Assembly: GCF_024494695.1 (NCBI RefSeq)
Contig: NZ_JANHDP010000004.1
Coordinates: 248,001 to 312,000, forward strand
Length of the DNA stretch: 64,000 nt
Direction of reading: 5' to 3'
Origin: Natronoarchaeum rubrum
Lineage (GTDB): Archaea > Halobacteriota > Halobacteria > Halobacteriales > Natronoarchaeaceae
A program made the position numbers and the translations under genes. Below the pieces are notes generated by a model that saw only the letters and a list, made by a program, of their open reading frames with translations, did no database searches and was not told the DNA's origin. Shown here piece after piece: positions 42,228 to 51,074 of the stretch (positions are counted from its first letter, which is position 1; each line of letters begins with the position of its first letter).

Positions 42228-43985
42228 CTACCGCTCGTCCGCATCCTCGTCGACCAGCCCGGGAACCACGAGTTCGACCGTCGTCCCGTGCTCGTCCGCG
42301 CGGAAGGAGAGGTCGCCGCCGAGCGCGGTCACGCCCGTCTTGACGACCCACAGCCCCAGCCCGCTGCCGTGTTCCAGCGACGTCTCGGACCCGTCTTCGA
42401 GCACCGCGACTTCCGTCTGTGGGATGCCGGGGCCGTTGTCGGCGATTTCCAGTCGGATCGCTCGCCCGTCTCTGGCCGTGTCGGCCGTTCGCACGGTGAC
42501 GACCGACTCGGCGGCGTCGTTGTGCTGAACGGCGTTTTCGAGCAGATTGCCGACGACGAGGCCGAGCAGCGTCGGATCGGTGCGAACCTGAAGCGACTGC
42601 GGAACGTCGATCTCGGCGTCGGCCCGACGAGTCGTCTCCGAGCCGGGACCGGAAGCGACCTGCACCGCGGCGTCGACCTCGGCGACCTGCCGCTCGATCA
42701 GCGATCGGAGATCGACGACCGACGGCTCGGTTCCCTCGCGGACGGAGCGGTCGAGCTCCCGCGCTCGATCCGCGAGATCGAGCAGTTGCCGGCTCTCGTC
42801 GACGACGATCGACGCCGCGTCGGCGAGCTCCGGGTCGTCGATTCCCGACTCGAGCCGCGAGGCGTGTCCCGTCACGACCGTCAGGTCGTTCCGAAGATTG
42901 TGTCGCAGCACGCGGTTGAGCACCGCGAAGTGGCGCTCGCGCTGGACGATGTCGGTGACGTCCTGCAGCGCGACCGTGTAGCCCAGCCGGCGTTCGTCGG
43001 CGCCGTAGAACGGCGACGCGGTGACGCGGTAGTGGCGGCGCCGTCCGCCTTCGAGCAGTTCGACGTCCTGTTCGTTCCGGTCGAGATCGACGGTCGCCGA
43101 GAGGTGGTCGTCCAGCGGATCGCCGACGATCGCCTCGTCGTCGGCGTCCAGCAGCGGGCCGGCGGCCGCGTTGAACGTGATGATCCGCCCGCTGTCGTCG
43201 ACGATGACGACCGGCGTGTCGACGTCGTCGATCGCGGTGCGCTCGCCGATGCGTCGGGTCGCCGGATCGAACTCGAACATGTCACCCCCGTACAGCGCGT
43301 AGGCGTCGAGCAGCATGTGGGGCACGAGTGTCAGCGGCAACACGTTCACGCGCGGTGCCGGCCCGAGTTCGAAGACGTACGACACGAGCGCGAGCGTGGG
43401 AAGCACCGGCGTGAGCGCGAGCGCGATCGTCTGGAGTCGGAACAGGCGCCCGTAGCTGACGATCGTCTCCAGGAGGACGACGAGCGAGGCGGCGATGAGC
43501 GCCGCGATCAGGGCGAAGCCGGCGACGAGGCCGACGCCCCGGTCGTAGCTCGCGGTCGCCGCGCCGTAGGCCGGCGCGACCCGAAACTCGCTCCACGCGA
43601 GGTGGTGGAAGGAGTTCGTCGACACGACCAGCGTCAGGACGCCGACTGCGACGACGACGCCGGCCACCGGCGCCGACCGGAGCAGGCGTCCGCGCCCGGT
43701 GTAGGCCAGCGCGAACGCGAACCAGCAAAACGCCGCCCAGCCCCCCGTCAGCCAGAACAGCGCCTCCAGCCCGGCGCGGAGCGCGACCGGCTCGAACACC
43801 GTCAGCCCGACGCCGTAGCTGAAACAGACCGCGGCCATCGATCCGACGAGCGCGACGAACCACGTCCCGCCGGGCCGGTCGCGGTACCGGCGGACGAACC
43901 ACAGAAGCGACAGGTTCGCGAAGCCGGCGCCCACGGTGAGCGCGGCCAGCCAGGTGATTTCCAGCGACAGGGGTGACACGCTCAC
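42228..43985 (-). CDS. Membrane sensor histidine kinase (7TM-PAS-HisKA-HATPase)
   Basis: A 585-residue kinase. Residues 1-225 hold seven hydrophobic segments of the haloarchaeal 7TM sensor type. A PAS domain follows (about residues 245-360; [21 protein letters not shown], then [12 protein letters not shown]). The phospho-acceptor His is in [12 protein letters not shown], and the ATPase boxes [19 protein letters not shown] and [11 protein letters not shown] are intact. The start is GTG 43985, with another GTG two codons later; CTTTTTAC about 20-25 bp upstream is the TATA candidate. No cognate regulator is adjacent; the HalX regulator at 59055 is 15 kb away. The ligand is unknown. Confidence 0.92.
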   Translation of the reverse strand: MSVSPLSLEITWLAALTVGAGFANLSLLWFVRRYRDRPGGTWFVALVGSMAAVCFSYGVGLTVFEPVALRAGLEALFWLTGGWAAFCWFAFALAYTGRGRLLRSAPVAGVVVAVGVLTLVVSTNSFHHLAWSEFRVAPAYGAATASYDRGVGLVAGFALIAALIAASLVVLLETIVSYGRLFRLQTIALALTPVLPTLALVSYVFELGPAPRVNVLPLTLVPHMLLDAYALYGGDMFEFDPATRRIGERTAIDDVDTPVVIVDDSGRIITFNAAAGPLLDADDEAIVGDPLDDHLSATVDLDRNEQDVELLEGGRRRHYRVTASPFYGADERRLGYTVALQDVTDIVQRERHFAVLNRVLRHNLRNDLTVVTGHASRLESGIDDPELADAASIVVDESRQLLDLADRARELDRSVREGTEPSVVDLRSLIERQVAEVDAAVQVASGPGSETTRRADAEIDVPQSLQVRTDPTLLGLVVGNLLENAVQHNDAAESVVTVRTADTARDGRAIRLEIADNGPGIPQTEVAVLEDGSETSLEHGSGLGLWVVKTGVTALGGDLSFRADEHGTTVELVVPGLVDEDADER

Positions 43986-44028
43986 GACCTGCGCGGGAAG
44001 AGTAAAAAGCTTCAGTACCGCGGCAGGA

Positions 44029-44895
44029 TCAGTAGAACTCCCGAACGAGGTCCATCGCGTCCTCGGGCGCGCCGTCGGGAATCTCGGACATGTCCGAGTC
44101 GAGTCCGTGACGCTCGCTGTAGGGCACCGAGTCCTCGTCCTTGTAGAGCACGCCCATGTACTCCTTGTCGGCGTCTAGGATCGTCTCTTTGGCCTGCTCG
44201 CGATCGGTCGGGTCGTAGTCCTCTTCCTCCGAGAGATCGACCAGCGAGTCGCGGAAGTAGTCGTACGTGTCGACGTCGTTGAACGTCACGCACGGGCTGA
44301 ACACGTTGACGAAGCCGAAGCCGTCGTGCTCGATGGCCTCCTGGACGATCTCGGTGTGGCGCATCGCGTCCGAACTGAACGACTGCGCGATAAAGGACGC
44401 ACCCGAGGCCAGCGCGAGCGCCAGCGGGTTCACCGGCGACTGCTTCGAGCCTTCCGGCGTCGTCGAGGTCTCGAAGTCCTCGCGCGAGGTCGGCGAGGCC
44501 TGGCCCTTGGTGAGCCCGTAGATGCGGTTGTCCATGACGACGTAGGTCATGTCGACGTTCCGGCGCACCGCGTGGACGAAGTGGCCGGCGCCGATCGAGT
44601 AGCCGTCGCCGTCGCCGCCCGCGACCATCACTTCGAGGTCGGGGTTGGCGAGCTTGACGCCGGCACCCACCGGCAGCGCGCGGCCGTGGACGCCGTGGAG
44701 CGCGTAGCTGTGCATGTACGTCCCGATCTTGCCCGAACAGCCGATCCCCGCGACCACGAACGTGTCGTCGGGGGAGTTGCCGGTGTTGGCCAGCGCTTTC
44801 ATCATGCCGTTCATCGTCCCGAAGTCGCCGCATCCGGGACACCAGGTCGGCTGCTTGTCGGATTTGAAGTCTGTGAATCGAACGTCTGAACTCAT
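44029..44895 (-). CDS. korB: 2-oxoacid:ferredoxin oxidoreductase, beta subunit
   Basis: A 288-residue TPP-binding subunit. Four cysteines for the [4Fe-4S] cluster appear as WCPGCGDFG, GIGCSGKIG and FSPCVTF. The TPP/Mg motif is GGDGDGYSIGAGH followed by VMDNRIYGLTKGQ. With the alpha subunit it oxidatively decarboxylates 2-oxoacids (2-oxoglutarate in the haloarchaeal enzyme, but pyruvate or branched-chain acids cannot be excluded) and reduces ferredoxin. It overlaps korA by 4 bp (ATGA). Confidence 0.93.
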   Translation of the reverse strand: MSSDVRFTDFKSDKQPTWCPGCGDFGTMNGMMKALANTGNSPDDTFVVAGIGCSGKIGTYMHSYALHGVHGRALPVGAGVKLANPDLEVMVAGGDGDGYSIGAGHFVHAVRRNVDMTYVVMDNRIYGLTKGQASPTSREDFETSTTPEGSKQSPVNPLALALASGASFIAQSFSSDAMRHTEIVQEAIEHDGFGFVNVFSPCVTFNDVDTYDYFRDSLVDLSEEEDYDPTDREQAKETILDADKEYMGVLYKDEDSVPYSERHGLDSDMSEIPDGAPEDAMDLVREFY

Positions 44896-46646
44896 GCTTT
44901 CACCTCCGCGTCTCCCGCGAGCGCGGCCTTGATATCGTCTGCGAGCTCGTCGGCCTTGAACCGCACGCCGTTGTACTTGTTGACCCGTTGCACCCGCTCC
45001 AGCGCGTCGTGTTCGAGCAGGTCGGCGAACTGCCCTTTCTTGTTCTCCTCGACGACGATCACGTTCTCGGCTGCCCCGATCTCATCGGAGAGGTCGGGCC
45101 GCGGGAAGATGTAGGGCACCGAGAGGAATCGCACGTCGATGCCGTCGTCCTCGAGGAACTCGATGGCCTCCTGCATCGCACCCTCGTTCGAGCCCCACGA
45201 GATGACGAGGTTCTCCGAGTCCTCGGCGCCGAACTCCCGGGGCGACCAGTCCTCGCGTTCGCGAGCGGTCTCGACCTTGCGCTCGCGCTTGTCGACCTGC
45301 CGGACGCGCATGTCCGTGTCCTCGGTGCGTCGGCCGAGCTCGTCGTGTTCCAGACCGGTCGACATGTGGGCGCCGTCGACCGTGCCGGGGAGCGCCCGCG
45401 GGCTGATGCCGTCCTCGGTGTCGGCGTGGGCGCGGAACCGACCCTGCCCGTCGAGCCACTCGTCGACCGACTCGTCGTCGACGACCTTGCCGCGGTCGAT
45501 CTCGACCTCGTCCATATCGAACTCCTCGGGCGCGAACGTCTGCTCGGTGACCGCCATCGCCAGGTCCGCGACGAGGAACACCGGGGTCTGGTACTGCTCG
45601 GCGAGATTGAACGCCTCGACGGTCTTGTGGAAACACTCCGCGACGTTCGTCGGCGCGACGACGAAGCGCGGAATCTCGCCGTGGCCGCCGTACAGCGCCA
45701 TATTCAGATCGCCCTGTTCCTGTTTGGTCGGCATCCCCGTCGAGGGGCCCGAGCGCATCACGTCACAGATGACCAGCGGCGTCTCGGAGGTCGCGACCAG
45801 CCCGAACGTCTCGGTCATCAGGTCGATCCCCGGTCCGGACGTTGCGGTCATCGCTCGCGCACCGGCGCGAGCAGCGCCGAGCGCCATGTTGATCGCCGAG
45901 AGCTCGTCTTCGGCCTGGACGACGGTGCCGCCGTACCGGTCGATCCGACCCGTCAAATACTCCATCACGTCCGTCGCGGGCGTGATCGGGTAGCCCGAGT
46001 AGAACCGGCAACCGGCGGCGATCGCCCCCATGCCGATCGCCTCGTCGCCGTTCAGCAGGACGTAGTCGTTGTCGGTCGTCTCGAGCTCGTAGTCGAACTC
46101 GTCGTAGTTCTCCTGGACGTGGTCGCGACCGAGGCGAGCTGCTTCCTTGTTGTTCTCGACGATCTTCTCGCCCTTCGAGCCGAAGCGCTTCTCCAGCGAT
46201 TCGTCGAGGTTCTCGATCGGGAACGAGGCGATCTCGCAGGCCGCCCCCAGCGCGACCGTGTTGGCCATGATCGCCCCGCCGGCGTCCTCGGCCAGCGACT
46301 TCAGCGGCACGTCGACGGCGTGCATCTCGTCGGGAATCTCGGCGTCCCAGGAGCGCTCGCCGTCGTAGATGATGACGCTGTCTTCGTGGAGTTCGTCCAG
46401 GTTCTCGTCGATCGTCCGCTGTGTCAGCGCGACCAGCAGATCGAGTCGGTCCACCACACTTTGGACCTGTTCGGTCGACGTCCGGATCTTGTACGCCGTG
46501 TATCCCCCTCTGATCCGGGACGCGAAGTCCTTCGATGTGAACACGTGCCGTCCAGCGCGCGAGAGCGCCTGGGCGAAGATCTTGCCGGTGGAGTCGATCC
46601 CGTCACCGGCTTCCCCGCCGATTGCCCAGTTTAAATCCTCGGCCAT
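44892..46646 (-). CDS. korA: 2-oxoacid:ferredoxin oxidoreductase, fused gamma-alpha subunit
   Basis: A 584-residue chain. Residues 1-190 are the gamma domain (GGEAGDGIDSTGKIFAQALSR), residues about 210-584 the alpha pyrimidine-binding domain with GYPITPATDVMEYL, and the C-terminal transketolase-like end with VVEENKKGQF. The gamma-alpha fusion is the haloarchaeal two-subunit plan. Start ATG 46646. A long leader with hairpins is predicted before it, unlike most neighbours. Electrons go to [2Fe-2S] ferredoxin; a J-domain-fused ferredoxin relative is 9.4 kb away. Confidence 0.94.
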   Translation of the reverse strand: MAEDLNWAIGGEAGDGIDSTGKIFAQALSRAGRHVFTSKDFASRIRGGYTAYKIRTSTEQVQSVVDRLDLLVALTQRTIDENLDELHEDSVIIYDGERSWDAEIPDEMHAVDVPLKSLAEDAGGAIMANTVALGAACEIASFPIENLDESLEKRFGSKGEKIVENNKEAARLGRDHVQENYDEFDYELETTDNDYVLLNGDEAIGMGAIAAGCRFYSGYPITPATDVMEYLTGRIDRYGGTVVQAEDELSAINMALGAARAGARAMTATSGPGIDLMTETFGLVATSETPLVICDVMRSGPSTGMPTKQEQGDLNMALYGGHGEIPRFVVAPTNVAECFHKTVEAFNLAEQYQTPVFLVADLAMAVTEQTFAPEEFDMDEVEIDRGKVVDDESVDEWLDGQGRFRAHADTEDGISPRALPGTVDGAHMSTGLEHDELGRRTEDTDMRVRQVDKRERKVETAREREDWSPREFGAEDSENLVISWGSNEGAMQEAIEFLEDDGIDVRFLSVPYIFPRPDLSDEIGAAENVIVVEENKKGQFADLLEHDALERVQRVNKYNGVRFKADELADDIKAALAGDAEVKA

Positions 46647-46966
46647 GGTAGTGGCGCGGAGGTAGCCCGCGCCAAATGAAAAACCTTCTGGAACACCACC
46701 AGATGGGCCGGTTGAAACGTCGACTGCGTTCGCTTTCGTTTCCAAAACAATTGCGCGAACAACAACACTTATAGGTGCGTTCCGGGGACGATACGTGCCC
46801 AAGGTGAACACACGCACACTGTGTGGGGTTCACGATCACGCGAGTGTGGACACCCGTGGAACGACGACCGGAAACGATCGCCCGGATCCGTCGTGCGCGC
46901 TCCGAATCGCGACGCCGTCGTACGCCGAACGCAAGTCCTTAGGCCGCCACCGCTGCTAGGCCAGGT
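46647..46966. other. Divergent korA / FNR-like spacer with leader hairpins
   Basis: No gene is supported in these 320 bp. On the minus strand, CTATAAG (46768-46774) would start a korA mRNA with a leader of about 100 nt, which contains GGCGCGG/CCGCGCC (46653-46659 with 46667-46673, 6 nt before the ATG) and TCTGG/CCAGA (46687-46691 with 46699-46703). On the plus side, TCCTTA at about 46937 serves the FNR-like gene. A nested inverted repeat GTGAAC ... GTTCAC (46804-46809 and 46828-46833) with CACAC-t-GTGTG inside lies between the promoters. Confidence 0.5.
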
Positions 46967-47596
46967 ATGGACGAGACAGCGGCGACGGTCAGCGCCGTCG
47001 ACACCGTCGGTCCCGACACGATCGCGATCACGTTCGAGACGCCGACAGGGTTCGACGCCGAGCCCGGGCAGTTCGTACTCGTGCGGGCGACGATCGACGG
47101 CGAGGAGCTCTCGCGGTACTACACGCTCTCCTCGCCGGGCGTCGGCGAGACGTTCGAGATCACGGTCGGCGTCGATCCCGAGGGCGACCTCTCGCCGTGG
47201 CTGGCCGACCGCGAGGTCGGCGACGACGTCACGATCGAGGGACCATTCGGCGAAGTCTACTACGAGGACGAACCCAGCGTCGTCGTGTTCGCCGGCGGCC
47301 CCGGCGTCGGCCCCGCGGTCGGTCTCGGCGAGGCGGCCGCCAGCGCCGGCGGCGAGGTCTCGATCGTCTACCGCGACGACGAGCCCGCTCACGAGGAGCG
47401 ACTCTCGGCGCTCGCGAACGCTGGCGCGCACGTCGCGATCGTCGGCGACGACTCGCTGTCCGACGCCGTCGCCGAGGTTGCCGACGAGGGGCAGGTGTAC
47501 GTGTTCGGCTTTCAGGAGTTCGTCGAAGACGTCCGGGACGCGCTCGAATCGGCGGGTGCAGACTTCGATAGCGCGAAAGTCGAGAGCTTCGGGTGA
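46967..47596 (+). CDS. FNR-like FAD/NAD(P)-binding oxidoreductase
   Basis: A 209-residue flavoprotein of the ferredoxin-NADP reductase superfamily. The FAD-binding block is SRYYTLSSPG, the pyridine-nucleotide loop is FAGGPGVGPAVGL, and a C-terminal FGFQEFVEDVRDAL matches the end of short FNR modules. No [2Fe-2S] domain is attached, so the electron partner is a separate protein, possibly a ferredoxin reduced by the divergent KorAB. That pairing is inference from adjacency. Confidence 0.86.
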   Translation: MDETAATVSAVDTVGPDTIAITFETPTGFDAEPGQFVLVRATIDGEELSRYYTLSSPGVGETFEITVGVDPEGDLSPWLADREVGDDVTIEGPFGEVYYEDEPSVVVFAGGPGVGPAVGLGEAAASAGGEVSIVYRDDEPAHEERLSALANAGAHVAIVGDDSLSDAVAEVADEGQVYVFGFQEFVEDVRDALESAGADFDSAKVESFG

Positions 47597-47671
47597 CCGG
47601 TCCCGCGGCTAGCAACCGCCCCGTCGGCGCGGCCCCGGGTTCTTTACGCCGCGGCGAAGCCACCTGCTACT

Positions 47672-48340
47672 ATGACCGCCATCGCCGAGTTCACGCTCCC
47701 GGCCGCAGACTTCCCGCTCGGGCGGGTGTTCGAGGAGCGTCCCGACGCGACGCTGGAGCTGGATCGGGTCGTTCCGACGGGCGACACCGTGATGCCATTC
47801 TTCTGGGTGACCGACCCTGACGGCGATCTGGCGGCGATCCGCGACCTGTTCGACAACCTGCCCGAACTCCGTTCCGCCACGCTGATGGAGATTGTCGGCG
47901 ACAGGGGGCTCTTTAACGCCGAGTGGGACCCCGAGTACATGGGAATCATGGCGGCCGTCGGCGCCACCGACGTGACGGTCCTCTCCGCGACCGGTTCGAT
48001 CGACGGCTGGGTGTTCGAGCTGCGGGCCGCCTCGATGGACCAGTTCGCCGAGTTCCGGCGCTACTGCGACGACCACGATATCCCCGTGGATCTCACCCGG
48101 CTCAGCCGCCTCTCGGAGATGTCGCCCGGCGACGAGTACGACCTCACGCCCGAGCAGCGCGAGGCGCTCGTTCTGGCCTACCGCGAGGGGTACTACGACG
48201 ACGTCGGGCGCCCCGATCAGGATGCGCTCGCGGCGCAGTTCGGCATCTCCCGACAGGCGCTGTCGGCCCGGCTCCGGCGCGGCTACCGCAACCTCATCGA
48301 AAGCACGCTCGTCCGCGAACACCGCGAGGACGAGCAATGA
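47672..48340 (+). CDS. Bacterio-opsin activator-type HTH transcriptional regulator
   Basis: A 222-residue regulator. The N-terminal 150 residues have the BAT-associated sensory plan (TLPAADFPLGRVFEERPDATL...LMEIVGDRGLFNAEW). The C-terminal HTH_10 domain is complete (LTPEQREALVLAYREGYYD, then ISRQALSARLRRGYRNL). TCTTTA about 30 bp before the ATG is its promoter. It is one of many paralogues in haloarchaea; the target is unknown. The HalOD1 gene follows 54 bp later and may be co-transcribed. Confidence 0.9.
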   Translation: MTAIAEFTLPAADFPLGRVFEERPDATLELDRVVPTGDTVMPFFWVTDPDGDLAAIRDLFDNLPELRSATLMEIVGDRGLFNAEWDPEYMGIMAAVGATDVTVLSATGSIDGWVFELRAASMDQFAEFRRYCDDHDIPVDLTRLSRLSEMSPGDEYDLTPEQREALVLAYREGYYDDVGRPDQDALAAQFGISRQALSARLRRGYRNLIESTLVREHREDEQ

Positions 48341-48394
48341 ACGCCTTACGTATGCAACAACGCGGTTGAACGATTCGGACGTGCTAGACGTAGC

Positions 48395-48721
48395 ATGACG
48401 AGCGGAGATCGACAGGATCCTGTGGTCACGTACCGCTGCGCCCGCGACGAACGACTCAGCCGCGGCGTCGTCAAGGCGGTGGCGGAGGCCGCCGATATCT
48501 CCCCGGCTCCCGACGCCGCTGCCGACTGTGACGCGACGCTCGAACCGCTGTACAACGCCGTCGATCCCGAGGCGCTCGACGCCGTTTTCCGGCCGGCCGG
48601 TTCTGACGCCGCGCCCGTCTCGGGCCGGATCACCTTTTCGTACGCCGGCTATGAGGTCACCGCCGAGAGCGACGGCCGAATCTCGGCGCGGCAGCTGGAC
48701 GCCACTGCCGAAGGCTGTTGA
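48395..48721 (+). CDS. HalOD1 output domain protein
   Basis: A 108-residue stand-alone HalOD1 domain: LSRGVVKAVAEAADISP, then LEPLYNAVDPEALDAVF and GRITFSYAGYEVTAESDGRI. In larger proteins this domain is found at the end of haloarchaeal response regulators and is thought to be an output module. Here it is encoded just after a bat-type HTH gene, so the two may act together. Mechanism unknown. Confidence 0.9.
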   Translation: MTSGDRQDPVVTYRCARDERLSRGVVKAVAEAADISPAPDAAADCDATLEPLYNAVDPEALDAVFRPAGSDAAPVSGRITFSYAGYEVTAESDGRISARQLDATAEGC

Positions 48722-49002
48722 CCGGTCGTAGCGACCGCAAAAAATGCAACCCGCCTGAACCGACGAGAGTGCCGTTTCGCGTTACCCGTCGGCGGCGTCG
48801 TCCAACTTAAAAAGGTCGCTACACTCGCTTTTTCAGACACCGATAGACTCGCTCCGCTCGTCTATCGAGCCGACGAGAGCGACGAGGAGTAACGCGACGA
48901 GTCGCTCTCGTCAAACTCGAAAAACTCACTTCGTTCGTTTTTCGAGACACCGGGAGACTTCACTTCGTTCGTCTCCCGAGCCGACGACTCGGACTCGTCC
49001 TT
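48722..49002. repeat. Cluster of five hairpins downstream of dnaK
   Basis: Five stems lie in 170 bp: AAAAAG/CTTTTT (48809-48833); CGATAGAC/GTCTATCG (48841-48867, loop TCGCTCCGCTC); GACGAGAGCGAC/GTCGCTCTCGTC (48872-48912); CTCGAAAAAC/GTTTTTCGAG (48916-48946, loop TCACTTCGTTC); and CGGGAGAC/GTCTCCCG (48951-48978, loop TTCACTTCGTTC). All pair without mismatch. No gene is seen. They lie between the convergent HalOD1 and dnaK genes. Confidence 0.75.
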
Positions 49003-50913
49003 TCAGTCCTCGTCCTCGTCGTCGACGTCCTCGAAGTCGGCGTCGACGAACTCGTCGCCGTCGCCGGCCTCGGGACCGCCGTCGGTGCCCGTGGTCGGAT
49101 CTGCATCGCCCGGTCCGGCCGCACCGCCCATGCCGCCCGCACCGCCCGCGGCGCCGCCGGCGGCGCCCTGCTGGTCGTACATCTGCTTGCCGATCTCTTG
49201 GAGGGCCTCGGTGAGGCTCTCGGTGACCTCCTCGTAGTCCTCCTTGGTGGCGTCGTCGTCTTCGAGGACGGCCTCGACGTCCTCGATCTCGGCCTCGATG
49301 TCCTCCCGGAGCGCGTCGTCGACCGCGTCCTCGTTCTCGTCGAGCAGCGTGTTAGCGCGCTGGATCGACTCCTCGGCGGCGTTGCGGGCCTCGATGCGCT
49401 CGCGGCGCTGCTGGTCCTCCTCGGCGTGCTCCTCGGCCTCGGCCTGCATCTGATCGATCTCCTCGTCGGAGAGGCCGGCACCGCCCTCGATGGTGATCTC
49501 CTCGGAGTTGCCGGAGCCTTTGTCCTCGGCGGAGACGTTGACGATGCCGTTTTCGTCGATGGAGAACGAGACCTCGATCTGGGGCGTTCCGGCCGGCGCC
49601 GGCGGGATGCCCGTCAGGTGGAACTCGCCGAGCAGTTCGTTCTCGTTGGCGATTTCGCGCTCGCCCTGGAACACGCGAACCTGCACGGAGGTCTGGTTGT
49701 CCGCGGCGGTGGTGAAGATCTTCGACTCCTCGGTCGGGATCGTCGTGTTCTTCTCGATGAGGCGCTCGAAGATGCCGCCCTTGACCTCGATCCCGAGCGA
49801 GAGCGGCGTGACGTCGAGCAGCACGAGGTCGTCGACCTCGCCGCCGAGCACGCCGCCCTGGATCGCCGCGCCCAGCGCGACGGCCTCGTCGGGGTTGACG
49901 TTCTTCTTGGGCTCCTTGCCCGTCATCTCCTCGACCTGCTCCTGGACCTGGGGCATCCGCGTCGAGCCGCCGACCATCAGCACTTCGTCGAGGTCGTCCT
50001 TGGAGTAGCCGGCGTCCTCGAGGGCCTGCTCGGTCGGCTCGACGGTGCGCTCGATCAGATCACTGGTGAGCGACTCGAACTTCGCGCGAGTCAGGCTCTC
50101 TTCGAGGTGGATCGGGCCGTCGTCGGTCGCCGTGACGAACGGGAGGTTGATCTCGGTCTCCTTGCGCGAGGAGAGCTCGATCTTGGCCTCCTCGGCGGCG
50201 TCCTTGAGTCGCTGGAGCGCCTGGCGGTCCTCGCGCAGGTCGACGCCGTGCTCGTTCTCGAACTCGTCGGCGAGCCAGTCGATGATCGCTTCGTCCCAGT
50301 CGTCGCCACCGAGGTCGTTGTCACCGTTGGTCGCGACGACCTCGTAGACGCCGCCGCCGAGATCGAGAATGGAGACGTCGAACGTCCCGCCGCCGAGGTC
50401 GTACACGAGGACGGTCTGGTCCTGATCGTCCTCGAGCCCGTAGGCCATCGAGGCCGCGGTCGGCTCGTTGACGATGCGCTCGACCTCGAAGCCGGCGATC
50501 TCGCCGGCGTCCTTGGTGGCCTGACGCTGGCGATCGGAGAAGTACGCCGGGACCGTGATGACGGCCTTCTCGACCTCGTCGCCGAGATACTCCTCGGCGT
50601 CGTGCTTGATCTTCTGGAGGATCATCGCCGAGAGCTGCTCGGGCGTGTACTCCTCGCCGTCGATCTCGACGGTGTAGTCCTCCTCGCCCATGTGGCGCTT
50701 GATCGACTGGATCGTGCGCTCGGGGTTCTGGATCGCCTGATTCTTCGCGGGCTTGCCGACGAGGCGCTCCTCGTCGTCGGTAAAGGAGACGATAGAGGGT
50801 GTCGTCCGCTCGCCCTCGCTGTTGACGATGATCTCGGGGTCACCGCCTTCCATCACGGCGAAAGCGCTGTTCGTGGTACCGAGGTCGATACCGAGAATCT
50901 TGTTGCTGGCCAT
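49003..50913 (-). CDS. dnaK: Chaperone DnaK (Hsp70)
   Basis: A 636-residue Hsp70. The three family signatures are [10 protein letters not shown] (N-terminus), [14 protein letters not shown] and [14 protein letters not shown]. The substrate-binding domain starts near residue 360 ([12 protein letters not shown]), the lid is Glu-rich, and the tail is Gly/Ala-rich and ends in an acidic DVDDEDED. Promoter: TTTATA on the minus strand about 28 bp before the ATG. grpE is immediately upstream on the same strand (161 bp), but no dnaJ follows; a cluster of hairpins does. Confidence 0.97.
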   Translation of the reverse strand: MASNKILGIDLGTTNSAFAVMEGGDPEIIVNSEGERTTPSIVSFTDDEERLVGKPAKNQAIQNPERTIQSIKRHMGEEDYTVEIDGEEYTPEQLSAMILQKIKHDAEEYLGDEVEKAVITVPAYFSDRQRQATKDAGEIAGFEVERIVNEPTAASMAYGLEDDQDQTVLVYDLGGGTFDVSILDLGGGVYEVVATNGDNDLGGDDWDEAIIDWLADEFENEHGVDLREDRQALQRLKDAAEEAKIELSSRKETEINLPFVTATDDGPIHLEESLTRAKFESLTSDLIERTVEPTEQALEDAGYSKDDLDEVLMVGGSTRMPQVQEQVEEMTGKEPKKNVNPDEAVALGAAIQGGVLGGEVDDLVLLDVTPLSLGIEVKGGIFERLIEKNTTIPTEESKIFTTAADNQTSVQVRVFQGEREIANENELLGEFHLTGIPPAPAGTPQIEVSFSIDENGIVNVSAEDKGSGNSEEITIEGGAGLSDEEIDQMQAEAEEHAEEDQQRRERIEARNAAEESIQRANTLLDENEDAVDDALREDIEAEIEDVEAVLEDDDATKEDYEEVTESLTEALQEIGKQMYDQQGAAGGAAGGAGGMGGAAGPGDADPTTGTDGGPEAGDGDEFVDADFEDVDDEDED

Positions 50914-50940
50914 CTTGCAAGAGCTTTGTGTGCTGTTCCG

Positions 50941-50946
50941 TATAAA
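50941..50946 (-). promoter_or_regulatory. TATA box of dnaK
   Basis: TATAAA on the plus strand (TTTATA read on the minus strand, in AGGTTTATACGG) lies 28 bp before the dnaK ATG, so dnaK has its own leaderless promoter apart from grpE. Confidence 0.5.
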
Positions 50947-51074
50947 CCTTTCTACACAGTGGCAGATATGCGAATTAAAACCGGGGAGACGGGGCTGTGA
51001 ACGGTTCTCGACGGACCGTCAGTTTCGCGGTTTTTATGGGACTCGGGACGGCGTCGAAGCGGAACCCGAATCGC

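Noticed and set aside
44988..46634. A 548-residue plus-strand frame opposite korA
   Set aside because: Antisense shadow of a gene with full motif support.
49198..51000. A 600-residue plus-strand open frame opposite dnaK
   Set aside because: It mirrors dnaK codons; no domain is seen, and dnaK is unmistakable.
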